Positions 1-9,916 of a stretch of 64,000 bases of DNA are shown piece after piece. The stretch is from the NCBI GenBank assembly GCA_023014365.1, contig JAEBUN010000003.1, forward strand, positions 2,294,001 through 2,358,000. The letters are read 5' to 3'. The stretch is from Lepiota brunneoincarnata (lineage: Eukaryota > Basidiomycota > Agaricomycetes > Agaricales > Agaricaceae). Numbering within the stretch: the first letter of the stretch is position 1; each line of letters begins with the position of its first letter. Under the pieces are notes generated by a model. It did not search any database. It was not told the origin of the DNA and worked only from the letters and a program-made list of their open reading frames with translations. A program made the position numbers and the translations under genes.

Positions 1-548
1 AACCCTTCGCCCTGATCATGCAACCTACCTCTACACGTGCCACGATCACCTGACCCTCGGTGCTCCCATTGTCCAGTTCTCCATTCTCCGTCCGTAATCA
101 GAATACGTTACCAGTCTCCATACCCGTACCGGTCTCCATTCCATTCGAAATTATTCGTAATCCGCTTGTAACCATATGGGTCTCCTGCTTTGCTCCGCAC
201 GTAGTCAGTACGAGTCATAATTCGTCGAGCTAGTAGTATATATACCGTAGGCACTTGGCTTGTACTCCTCAGTCTGATAATCGAATCGAGCAGCGGACCA
301 GTCCCCTGTTCCCTATCCTCCTCTCTCTCTGCCTCGCTCCGCTTCAGCCCCGACTTCCTGAAATACAGACTCGGACAGTAGGAGGGCACAGCACATAAGC
401 TGAGGCCGCAAGTCCACTCTCCGCCCGAAGTACTCCGCCTCGGTCCCGCCAGTCTACGTACTGACGTCGTCCCGTCCCCCGGTTACCTTATACCAAGGAT
501 ACCACCCCGACCCTCCGCTTCGGTTCCGACCCTGCACCGGCTCTAACA
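1..548 (-). repeat. R-family LTR, cut by the left window edge
   Basis: Reverse-complement match to the 661-bp LTRs at 7556-8216 and 63138-63798. On the minus strand it begins TGTTAGAGCC at 548, and its 3' end (about 113 bp) is off the window. A TATATATA box, a likely U3/R promoter, lies near 235-245. The short ORF inside it (108-389) recurs in each copy only because the LTR is repeated. Whether this is a solo LTR or belongs to a larger element cannot be seen. Confidence 0.85.
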
Positions 549-756
549 CCTCTACTGGAAAGACAGTCCTTACAGAAGAAATAGGGAATGCCCTACATGC
601 CTATATCACAGAAAAATGATTGATTTGTAATAAAAATAAATTAGCAAATTGATTGCTTAAGAAAGTGATGTGGCAAGAAGGGTTACCTAAAAAAAAAACA
701 AAAACACCCTCTCTTTATCCCACCACAAGCATCTGCCCCCCCCCCCCCTAACTCCC

Positions 757-1056
757 ATGCAACTTGGGATAGCAGTGTTTCTTATAGTAGGAGGGATACT
801 AGTCCTGGTCTGGGTAGTAGGAGAGGTGGTGAAATGGCATATAAGGCTAACCAGAAGTAGAGAGGCATGGGAGATGGGTGAAGTCTCAGAAGTGGTGTTC
901 CGACAACCTAGGATACCACCAGCAGCCTACCTTAGGCCAGATATGAGGTGGATACCCCAGACAATGAGTTCTCCAGAGATTGGTGAGAATCCACTTGCTT
1001 TATTAAGAAGATTGAAAACTAGAAGAAGTTATAGGGTCAGTAAACACCTACAGTAG
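757..1056 (+). CDS. Small single-pass membrane protein, 99 aa
   Basis: Unrecognised ORF starting at ATG 757, just after a run of about 14 C. Residues about 3-25 are strongly hydrophobic (IAVFLIVGGILVLVWVV) and would form one membrane helix. The rest is basic and soluble, with prolines near the middle (RIPPAAYLRP). It is sense relative to element C and lies upstream of a second ORF of similar design at 1250. It could be a C-encoded protein analogous in position to the membrane-segment ORF of the A elements, or a chance ORF. No homology is claimed. Confidence 0.4.
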   Translation: MQLGIAVFLIVGGILVLVWVVGEVVKWHIRLTRSREAWEMGEVSEVVFRQPRIPPAAYLRPDMRWIPQTMSSPEIGENPLALLRRLKTRRSYRVSKHLQ

Positions 1057-1249
1057 TATACAAGAAGAGAGAAGGGACTAAAATAGATGGGAAAATGGTG
1101 TTAGACAGAGAGAGAACCACAATGAAGAGAAACAGAGTTTGATGTCTGGATAAAGAAGCATGAAAATTGTTACATACAAGTAAGGCAAAGCTGACAACAA
1201 AGAATGCTTTCTCAACCTTGCCACATCACACCCACGTTTTCCTACTACA

Positions 1250-1471
1250 ATGTTGTCTCCCCTTCCTCCCACTACTGATTATAAAGGAGGGCCATCCACT
1301 ATAGCAGTATTAGTCTCCTGCACTGTCTTCCTGATATTAGTAGTCTGTGGGGCTGCTTGGAGGATGGCTGGAAAAATACTGGCAGTCAGAAGACAGAGAC
1401 CCACTCTGCCCCCACTGGAAAGCATACCACTAAGCGTGCAAAGGCCAGACCCAGCCCAGCTGGAAGCCTGA
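1250..1471 (+). CDS. Second small membrane protein, 73 aa
   Basis: ATG at 1250; residues about 16-40 form one hydrophobic helix (STIAVLVSCTVFLILVVC), followed by a basic, proline-rich tail. It has the same plan as the 757-1056 ORF: short N-terminus, one helix, basic tail. They may be paralogous, or exons of one gene. No family recognised. Confidence 0.35.
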   Translation: MLSPLPPTTDYKGGPSTIAVLVSCTVFLILVVCGAAWRMAGKILAVRRQRPTLPPLESIPLSVQRPDPAQLEA

Positions 1472-1935
1472 GGAGAGCTTAGAAAACAGTGAGTGAGGAT
1501 AACCACCTTGGGAATGAAATAGGGCTAAAAACAATACCAGTTAAAATGGCTCATAAAGAAGGACTTGGATATTGTTATAAAAACACTTACCCATTAGCTA
1601 TAGCAAGTGTATGGGCAACTAAATAAGATAAAACACCTAATGAGAGATAGGACTGGCATGGATAGGACCTGGACAAAGGAAGAAACTAAGAGGGAAGCTA
1701 ATTAATATGTTCAATAGGATCCCACGATGGGAGCTGGAGACTTAAATAAGACAAGGGGACTCTCACACAGGTGTCAGAACCCTGAAGAGACAGACATATT
1801 GGGCATGAGGGCAAAATAGAAGGACCCCAAGGGCTAAAAATCCCATGTTATAAATACTATGTGAACAAGTTAACTAGTATAGTATCTACAGAAGCGATGG
1901 GAGAAAACTACCCTGGCATCAGTTAGAAGGATAAT
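1472..1935. other. Gap with no recognised gene
   Basis: A-rich sequence between the small sense ORFs and the 3' end of the antisense gene at 1936. I see no motif, repeat or long ORF. Confidence 0.6.
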
Positions 1936-3218
1936 CTATTTAGAAAGATTACGTAGCATGAGAAAGAGATGTTCCTGCTCCAATGCAAGGGCCTTATGAC
2001 AATGCCAGGCGGACTCTAAGTGAAGAGCAGCCTCCCCAAGATCAAAACCAACCTTGAGGAACTGCATCTGAAGGGCCAGGGGTGCACAAGATTGACTGTG
2101 GTTACAATAAAACTCGAACGCATTGGCAGCAAGCCCTTGTAACTTGCTGGCAACGTCTACTAAAGACAAAATAGTTAGCTATCAAATTAGTCAATTAGTA
2201 CGCGAAAGAAGATACGGACTAGGAGCTGGGATCTCGGCATCATGACTTTTGCTGAGGACCTGAATAGCATGAATATATGAGCAACTCTTCAAGTCCATCC
2301 CAGGGACTTGTGAGTAGCAAAGATCATACAGTAGAAGAACGACCTGGCCTCCAGAACAGAAGCCTGCCGGGTGTCGAATAAATAAGCCAAAGAATAGAGG
2401 AAGAACATGCAGACTCACGGAGTTGGCACGTGAAGGGACCTGGGCAGCAGAACCTTTGGTAGAACCATCGGCCCCAGGGCTTGAAGACGCCACGACCGCA
2501 ACAAGTGGGGTAACTTTCAGGGAGGCAGTCAGAGGAGGAAGAACCCTCCTCATCGATGACCATAGCCTTAGACAATATTAGAGACAAACGATTAATGAAG
2601 ATCCTAGCAAAAGAACATACCTCAATAACGGCCTTAGCTACGGGAGCCTCGGAGGGGCCAGCCTCTTCCTCAGAGTCGACCACAACAGGAGGAGAAGATA
2701 CCTGTTTGACTCTATGGCGCTGTTAGGACTGGTAGTTAGGTCAAATACAGAGCTAGAAAGGGGTGAAGACTTGCCTTTCGAAACAGGTGTCACTTCAGCC
2801 AGAACTGGAGAATCAGACTTGACCCGGGAACTGTTAAGGGCCCTAGAATGATGAACCTTGACACAGAACTCATTTAACTGTTTATAACAGGAGGGGAAAG
2901 TATATTCCTTGAAGTGCTGATTTTGAAAGACTTCGAAACACTTCCTAGCACGAAAGACCAGGTCCTGGTGTTCAGGCATAGCCATTTCAACCCTATCAGG
3001 CAAAGCTTGAATAAAGAGCAACTATAATGAGAGAAAGATGGCATTAGCTAAGATATAAGTCAAGAAGATGGAGAACCCACAGCTGGACTAGCGATGGCAT
3101 CAATGGCCTTCTGAGCCGCAGCCTTGGTAATGGCCTTTGACCCGAGACATTCCATGCGATGGTTCACTATGGTCATAGCATCATCAAGGCTGGTAGCAAG
3201 TTCTGCAAGAGAAGACAT
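1936..3218 (-). pseudogene. Antisense spliced gene Y, probably broken
   Basis: Unrecognised multi-exon gene. Exon 1 (3218-3081) starts at an ATG preceded by TTCATC and ends at a GTGGGT donor. The intron 3080-3022 ends TTATAG, and exon 2 opens at 3021 in phase. Exon 2 carries a Cys/His-containing stretch (SCYKQLNEFCVKVHH). Near 2730 the clearly coding frame shifts by one base, moving to an acidic segment (VVVDSEEEAGPSE) that ends at a GTATGT donor near 2627. A later exon ends at a GTGAGT donor near 2415. The last exon (about 2167-1936) is leucine/alanine-rich and looks helical. It has the same strand and design as gene X upstream. The frame break suggests decay, but an unmodelled splice is possible. 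Confidence 0.45.
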
Positions 3219-3288
3219 GATGAAATGAGTACCTGAATAAATGCGAAGATTTTACGATAGAAATTAAAAGACGACACATCTCAGGAAC

Positions 3289-3295
3289 ATTTATA
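3289..3295 (-). promoter_or_regulatory. TATA box of gene Y
   Basis: TATAAAT on the minus strand, 71 nt upstream of the ATG at 3218, followed by a short pyrimidine-rich leader. This supports 3218 as a real start and implies that gene Y has its own promoter inside element C. Confidence 0.4.
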
Positions 3296-3823
3296 GGGAC
3301 CATAGGACCCACAAGTGATTAATGGAACCCACTGAAACAAAAGGGAATCTGAAACTCAAACCCCCGCTAAAAACGGAAACTACAAGTAAAAGAAGCAGGA
3401 ACTGAGTAAAGAAGTTAGTGAAGAAACTTGTTCCATCTAGAAAATTTTATTATGAGATGTTGGGTGAGGGCACCCAGAGCAGCTAAAGAAAGGGGGAGGA
3501 GAAGCCCAGCCTTTGAAACCCCAAGCTTCAACCCTGCAAAAGACTCACAGTCACCGAACTCAATTTCTTTTTGTGTGTTTCTTGGATTGTTTTTCTTTTT
3601 TTCGGTATTTCTCTCAGATATTACATAAAACAAGACACAAAAGCATGGCATTCAGACAAATGATAGTTTACTAGTAAACAGCCCAACAATGACTAGTAAA
3701 CAAAGATGAAAGATAGACAGCAAAGTGAGGTGAAGCAAAGACAGCAGCAAAAGACAACAACAAAAAGACTCCTAGACGGGAGTAGAGGGATGATGAGCTG
3801 AGGAGGGCAACACTTCAACCCCG

Positions 3824-5313
3824 TCAGCAAAAAGTGCCACCAGCCCCCTCACGACTTTCCACCAAATCAACATCTTCTGTAACTGTGACACGAACAGGGG
3901 GGACAACGACCTCAGCGATCTCCAGGGGCCTTCTGATAGAAACAGATGTGGGTGGGGAAGTAACGATGTCCATGGGAGCGTCAACAGGAGCAGGCAACAG
4001 TGGGGATGAAGCACAAGGAGTGGCGACAGCAGGAGGGTCAAGGACAGGGGGTCCACCTGAACCCTCACCCGTAAGATGCCCAAGAAATTCGTGAAGGACT
4101 TGATGAATGTGCACGGGGTTGGCAGCAAAGCAACCACGCTCGTCTACCGAAGGAAGGTTGGACCTGAGGACATCAAAAAAGTTGACAGCATCCTCGGCAG
4201 TCGCAGCCATACCCACGTCCACCCAGACATCAGGATCGTTACCACCCCGAACAGTGTGTAAATTAAGTAGATCGCGCCCAAGCTTGTAAACTTGCTGAAC
4301 ATACTGAGCATGAAGATACCGCGCTTGGGTCTGTTGGGCCACATTCAAAAGATGTAACACTTGAAGGTTACGGAAACGTGAAACAAGATCTAAGCAGAAA
4401 AGAAAAGCAATAGTTAGCCAAACAAAAGACAAAAAAAACACTGGAATTACTCGCAGTCAGGGCTACCAAGCGCGAAGGGAAATATCCCCTCGGAAAAGTA
4501 CTGTTGAAGAGGCGGGGGCTTGCTAAAAGTGCAGTTACTCCTACTACCCTTGGAGCATTGTTTGCAATGGCAACTGAGGCCAAACGAGGTACAGGTTACC
4601 AAGCCGACCGAAATACAATTACTACAGAATAAGGGCGCGACGGGTTCCTAAGGGATTGATAAGGAACTATTAGTCGAGGAATTAAGGCAGAAATAAAACA
4701 GAGAACATACCGGTGCCATGCCCCATTGAAAATACACCGCAGTATCTGGAGTAAGAATGGGTTTGTCCCAGGTATGGCCAAACTGGGAAACCAATTGCAC
4801 CATAGTACGAGACCCTAAGAAAACAGACCCACCTAGGCTCAGGGGAAAACTTACAGGAAAAGAAAAAAAAAAAAAAAGAGGGACTTACGGCCTTCACCCG
4901 GAGTTCGTTCAACCACTGGAGTCTTCCCTTTGGCCTTCTGAGAATGTTTAATCGAGGAACAAGTGGTCGAACGAGAAGAATGCTGGGGAGGAGATAAATG
5001 AGAGTCTTCAGAAGACTCAAGTTTGTCTTCTCCCTCTTCTGAGGAATCTTGTTGCTTGCTTTCACCAGAACTACTGGAATCCTCGGATTCGACAACCTTA
5101 GAACGACGAAGGTGACGGTGAGTGGACTTCTTGTGTGCAGTAACGGCGGTTCTAGCGGCTTTGGCCTTTTTACCTGAATAGAACAAGGTAGGAAAGTCAG
5201 TAGAGAGTGAACCACAAAAAGAAATCAAAGAAAACAAAACACTTACCCAACCGTTGCTTGCGATTGTGGGAGGGGGCTTTTGTTAGAGATGAAGTTCGCG
5301 AGCACTTGGGCAT
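3824..5313 (-). CDS. Antisense five-exon gene X, cysteine-rich protein (about 400 aa)
   Basis: All five exons join in frame with GT-AG introns: 5313-5247, 5173-4889, 4814-4711, 4647-4467 and 4389-3824 (1203 nt with stop). Domain order: basic N-terminus; a Ser/Glu-rich acidic region in exon 2; a short conserved-looking exon 3 (FGHTWDKPILTPDTAVYFQW); a seven-cysteine cluster in exon 4 with spacing C-x2-C-x7-C-x6-C-x-C-x2-C-x7-C, likely zinc-binding; a helical region in exon 5; and a Pro/Val-rich tail. The exon 4 donor is GTAGCC at 4466; a later GTAATT would break the frame. Family not recognised. It lies antisense in element C. An intron-bearing gene can survive retrotransposition only in that orientation, because its introns are not spliced from the sense RNA. 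Confidence 0.65.
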
Positions 5314-5878
5314 GATGAAAGAGGGCAGGAAAGAAAGAAATAGAGGGAGTTAACGAAGTCGGTAAACAAATAAGCGAATGGCAATCAATTGCGCATGGAC
5401 CCAGCTGTGCAAAATTCGAATCCCACCTACCTAAGACAGACTCCTGGGAATTGGAAATACCTGGAAAATCAGAGATCAAAGTTTAAAATCATTCAGTAGG
5501 GAGGGAATCGCCGAATTCGCGACTCGTGGCCTTTGCTGAAATATGTGATTATCAAATGAGATTTGATAAGCCAGCCCGACCTACCATACCATTTCCAAGG
5601 GCAAGGCGCAAACGAGGATGGACAACCTAGAGTTCTATATCCTAGGCTAATATTAGACCTAATCACATAAACGGGCTTGGCATTACAAGGCTGGATCAAC
5701 GGGAACGGTGCTAGTGCCAGTTCCGAGACAAGTGGCTGTGAAATCAATAATTCCCTATAAAGGATAATAAATCTAAAAACCGGTCATGGTGACTGATAAC
5801 TGCTGAGAAGACAGGCATGATAAAACTCCGATGAAAATGACGAAAATGGAGGCTTTTGCCTACTGAGGACAGTCATTT
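5314..5878. other. Non-coding 3' part of element C
   Basis: Lies between the gene X start and the polypurine tract. No ORF or repeat is recognised. The pyrimidine-rich (minus strand) stretch just upstream of 5313 is probably the gene X leader. Confidence 0.5.
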
Positions 5879-5893
5879 AAAGAAAGGGGGAGA
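5879..5893 (+). promoter_or_regulatory. Polypurine tract of element C
   Basis: AAAGAAAGGGGGAGA directly abuts the LTR start TGTTGCGC at 5894. It is the expected plus-strand primer for an element reading left to right. Confidence 0.7.
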
Positions 5894-6705
5894 TGTTGCG
5901 CTGCAAAATCATTTCATTTGTGAAATCACTAGCTAATAAAGTAACTAACTCTCTGGTACTGAATAATATCAGTATATGGCCATGGTCAGACACTGGGTGC
6001 GAGAGATTTAGAATACTATCTAAAATATGTGAAGGCAGACATCTCAGAAACAGAACCAGAACACCCAGACAAGTAAAAGTGATGTTAACTAACTTATGGG
6101 TGACAAGGCTATGGAAGAATGACTCTGGTATGAATGTACCTGAGCATTGTATCCGATACCGTGTTAACTAAGATATTAGTTAAGATACTCATGACTGCAC
6201 AAAAAAAACCCATTTCTTCCCCTCTGCCCTAGAAAGCGGACAAGTCGCAACACCTATGTCATCCGGATGGTATCTAGTCATAATAACAGGTCTGGGAGTG
6301 AATCTTGACAAAAGAATGTAGGGATTAGCTGAATGCCCTGACAAGAATGTCCCCTTGAAACAGTGCTGATGATATTGAAACCTAAGGGATTGAATGGGGG
6401 TATCCCCGAGGGTACTCAGGGAAGGATGCCCCCTCATAGAAACAAAAAGAGATCAGAAATGATGAACTAGAAAATGAAGATTGATAAGAATAGAATAAGC
6501 TAATTAATTCTAGTGTTAGTCTACTACCTGAAGACTATGGAAGTGGACTTTAGAACATTAGGGTTGAAAAGCTCAGGTGTGGAGAGTCCAAGAATAAAAT
6601 AAAAACCAATAGATAAACATTAGCGAAGAAACTTGCTAACCTGGCTGGCTGTGATATAAATAGCCAGGCACCTAGGGAGCAAGTCCCTGAGAGCAAATTG
6701 ATGTC
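5894..6705 (+). repeat. C-family LTR, first part (U3), split by A1
   Basis: Begins TGTTGCGC after the polypurine tract and matches 61304-62112 almost base for base. Element A1 entered at 6706; the LTR resumes at 23772. The copy at 62090-62130 lacks A1 and shows the uninterrupted site. Confidence 0.8.
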
Positions 6706-7088
6706 TGTTATCAGAATTCCATCAGAAGGACAGTTATTTTTAGCTACATTTCCCATGTCACTATGAAACTATCAGTAGTGTACATCAGAAGGATGATTCT
6801 TACCACATGCCTCATGTCTCTTATCTCTGACTCATAGCTACCTTGGTCCAGACTATTATAGTAGGAGTATAGCCACACTTAGAAGTATATAAGGATACAG
6901 TACAATACCTTGTATCCTTATCTTAGTGTTATAAAGTTCTTGCCTCCTATACCTCTTTGCCATAACCGGCTGGACTTATAGTGCTCCATCGTCTCCAAGT
7001 CACGCTTAGTAGGACAGGACCAAGTCTGTATAGACATCCTGTGTCAAACTCCGTGCTACTCAAGAGTGAACCCCTAACCCGGGTAACA
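6706..7088 (+). repeat. A1 5' LTR
   Basis: TGTTATCAG...GGTAACA, 383 bp. It contains a TATA box, a 10-bp inverted repeat and the leader segment that pairs with the primer-binding site. Confidence 0.92.
6886..6930 (+). promoter_or_regulatory. A LTR core promoter, inverted repeat and self-primer segment
   Basis: TATATAAGG at 6886-6894. A 10-bp inverted repeat, TAAGGATACA (6890-6899) and TGTATCCTTA (6911-6920), overlaps it. TATCTTAGTGTT (6919-6930) begins 33 nt after the TATA box, about where transcription should start, and is the exact complement of 7090-7101 just inside the LTR. Confidence 0.6.
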
Positions 7089-7089
7089 A

Positions 7090-7101
7090 AACACTAAGAT
7101 A
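7090..7101 (+). promoter_or_regulatory. A1 primer-binding site (self-priming type)
   Basis: AACACTAAGATA, two bases after the LTR end. It does not start TGG as tRNA-primed sites do. Instead it pairs perfectly over 12 nt with LTR positions 6919-6930. Tf1-type chromoviruses prime from the 5' end of their own mRNA in this way. Confidence 0.6.
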
Positions 7102-7117
7102 CTCTGCTGCTTATCTC

Positions 7118-7447
7118 TTGCTCGCCCTCCACTCTAATCTGCTCTGCCAACGTACTAAACACGTCGAGGTACCCTGGTCGTTCAAAACAACGTACGAAAG
7201 AAAACCGCCTCTCTGTGTAGCCATCACTATGTCCTTCAACCTCTCCCTGCCAGAAGACCTGGCTTACCTACTCATTTTCATTTTCACTTCTACCACCACC
7301 CTCATCGCCTACCGAATCATCACCCTAGAACTCGAACATATCATGTGCCCTTGTCACTGCTGCGTCGTCAGATCGTGGAACCTATACTCAGGGATATCCA
7401 TCATTGCAACTCAATTTTTCATTCTTCTAGCGATAATCGATCGCTAG
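7118..7447 (+). CDS. A1 small membrane-segment ORF upstream of gag
   Basis: Open frame (TTG at 7118; open back to about 7079 in the LTR) ending at TAG 7445-7447. No ATG occurs before residue 38. Hydrophobic segments lie at residues about 47-73 and 88-107. A Cys/His cluster (CPCHCC) and a conserved end (SWNLYSGISIIATQFFILL) are shared with the A2, A3 and A4 copies. It is in the same frame as the Gag N-terminal extension, with only this TAG between them. It may be a separate membrane peptide, or the N-terminus of a read-through Gag. Unknown family; a non-AUG start is implied. Confidence 0.5.
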   Translation: MLALHSNLLCQRTKHVEVPWSFKTTYERKPPLCVAITMSFNLSLPEDLAYLLIFIFTSTTTLIAYRIITLELEHIMCPCHCCVVRSWNLYSGISIIATQFFILLAIIDR

Positions 7448-7555
7448 ACAACTGCCACCACGCCTCCAAAGAAGTTCTCAGCCCGAGAAACTCCATCACC
7501 TCCTCCCAAATTGAGAAGTAGAATCTCAGGATCAGGAACCCAAAACCCAGATCCC

Positions 7556-8216
7556 TGTTAGAGCCGGTGCGGGTTGGAACCGAAGCGGAGGGTCGGGGTG
7601 GTATCCTTGGTATAAGGTAACCGGGGGACGGGACGACGTCAGTACGTAGACGGCGGGACCGAGGCGGAGTACTTCGGGCGGAGAGTGGACTTGCGGCCTC
7701 AGCTTATGTGCTGTGCCCTCCTACTGTCCGAGTCCGTATTTCAGGAAGTCGGGGCTGAAGCGGAGCGAGGCAGAGAGAGAGGAGGATAGGGAACAGGGGA
7801 CTGGTCCGCTGCTCGATTCGATTATCAGACTGAGGAGTACAAGCCAAGTGCCTATGGTATATATACTACTAGCTCGACGAATTATGACTCGTACTGACTA
7901 CGTGCGGAGCGAAGCAGAGACCCATATGGTTACAAGCGGATTACGAATAATTTCGAATGGAATGGAGACCGGTACGGGTATGGAGACTGGTAACGTATTC
8001 TGATTACGGACGGAGAATGGAGAACTGGACAATGGGAGCACCGAGGGTCAGGTGATTGTGGCACGTGTAGAGGTAGGTCGCGTGATCGGGGCAAAGGGTT
8101 GCGGTCGGAGCCAGTCGGGGCCGAGTCGGAGGGCATAGGGTTGTCGTGTGGAGCACACGTGGAGTCGAGAAGCCGAAGCCTAATGGTTAAGCTCTAGGTT
8201 TGGTGTGGATATGACA
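7556..8216 (+). mobile_element. R-family solo LTR inside A1 gag
   Basis: 661 bp, TGTTAGAGCC...ATATGACA, flanked by the exact 5-bp duplication ATCCC (7551-7555 and 8217-8221). Family A copies A2 (near 43117) and A3 show the uninterrupted site. It splits the Gag N-terminal extension. The family signature in the 63138 copy differs at few sites, so the insertion is fairly recent. Confidence 0.92.
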
Positions 8217-9916
8217 ATCCCAGAAGAAACCCTATACCCACTCAAACACCATCCCCATTCTATCCTCCATCCCCTTTCAACTCACCCACTCCAAGTACAT
8301 CAACCTGTACAAGAACAAGTTTTGCTGACAAATTAGCAGAACGACAAAGAATACAACACAAAAGAGAATTAAAAGAACACTACAAACAAGAAGAAAGAAA
8401 ACGCCAACAAGCCAAAGAATACCGAGCCACAGTAGACCCATTAAACGACTACGAACTCCAAAGACTTAAAAACGCCCTCAAGCAACCAAGAGGACTTTCC
8501 ACATCAGAAGAAAACCTACTCACATGCCACAAATACGCAGTAAATCAGGGAAGAACTCCCCCACCAGATAACGACTCCAACGTCTATATAACAGACAACA
8601 ACCAATCAGATCCTGATCCACAACCACCCGCATTACCTGCACCAACCGTACCCTTAGCCCTACTGGCTCCCCCATTACAACCAACACAACCCCCATCACC
8701 ACCACCACCGCCACCACCCGGACAATTACAAATAATGGCTGCTGCACCTACCCCAAAGGAGCTAGGACTCCTCAAACCCATCGCCTTTGATGGAACCAGA
8801 AGATTGTTCAAAGATTGGATCTTCCAATGTGAAGTTTACGTACTCGCCAATGCAACGACGTACAACACCGACCTCGCTAGGACTTTATTTGTCCTTTTGA
8901 CAATGCAATCAGGAGATGCCCAAGCCTGGGCTAGACAATACCTCCATGGGAGAAATGCCCAAACCCAACAAGGGCAACCCATAGCCATGGAGTCATGGGA
9001 CAACTTCACTGCTCGGCTTAGAGCCGACTTCACCCCAGCAGATGAACATGCGTACGCACATACCAGACTTCAAACCCTGCACCAAGCAGGCAAACCAATG
9101 ACTGAATTCAACGCTCAGTTCAAAGAACTTGTCCATCAATCTGGACTAAATGAAGATCGCACCTTGATCGATCTATACTGCAAGGCAATCAACCACCGCA
9201 TTGCCATGAAAATTGACAAATCAGAAAACCCTCCGACAACTATCACCACTTGGTACACCCGAGCCAATAAACTTGACGACAATTTCCGCCGAATCAATGC
9301 CCTCTATGGTACCCCCAGAAACACGTTCCCCCAAAGAAATCAATACCAACCCAACTGTGGACCAAGCCGCCCAAACAACAACATACCCTACGCACAGTTC
9401 TACCAAAGGAGCAACACTCCACGTTTCACCCCACGAGACCCACACGCCATGGAAATAGACCATGCCACAATGGAAGAAGGATTCAAAGATCCTTATCCCA
9501 AAATTCCACAACCAGAATATACCGAAGACAACTCTGCACAAGAACCATTGGAGTTAGATGCTGTCATCACCAGACAACAAATGAAATCATACCAAAACCA
9601 GGAATGCTTCCGATGTGGAGCCAAAGATCATTGGGTCAGCAAATGCCCTCAACCACCACCAGCTAGACGCTTCCCAGGAATGCGCACCAATCCTCCTCAC
9701 CCTGCAAGAAACCCCAACTGTCCATTCCTTGGACAACAAAACACTCGTCCCAGATTTCCAAACCGGAACACCCAACAATCACCGCAATGCAAGTATTTCC
9801 TTGCTGTCACAGAAGTCGCATCCCAGATGCACCAAATGGTCGATGATCTTGACCCTGAACTCCAACAAGAACTCCATTCCGCGCTAGGTGAGGATCCGGA
9901 GATGCGTCCATTCCAG

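Larger units (their letters stand above)
549..5893 (+). mobile_element. Internal region of LTR element C (5' end missing)
   Basis: This stretch ends in a purine-rich tract directly abutting a TG-initiated repeat (5894) that recurs at 61304, the signature of PPT plus 3' LTR. I therefore read it as the 3' part of a large LTR element on the plus strand. No gag, pol or integrase is visible. It holds two small sense ORFs and two spliced antisense genes, so it is probably a non-autonomous LARD-like element. Bases 549-756 hold only A-rich and C-rich tracts. That all of 549-5893 is one element is inference; a host segment caught beside an LTR is the alternative. Confidence 0.5.

Noticed and set aside
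108..389. 93-96 aa ORF repeated in the R LTRs (also 7713-8003 and 63295-63585)
   Set aside because: It spans the TATA box, its C-terminus changes by frameshift between copies, and it is repeated only because the LTR is. No coding evidence.
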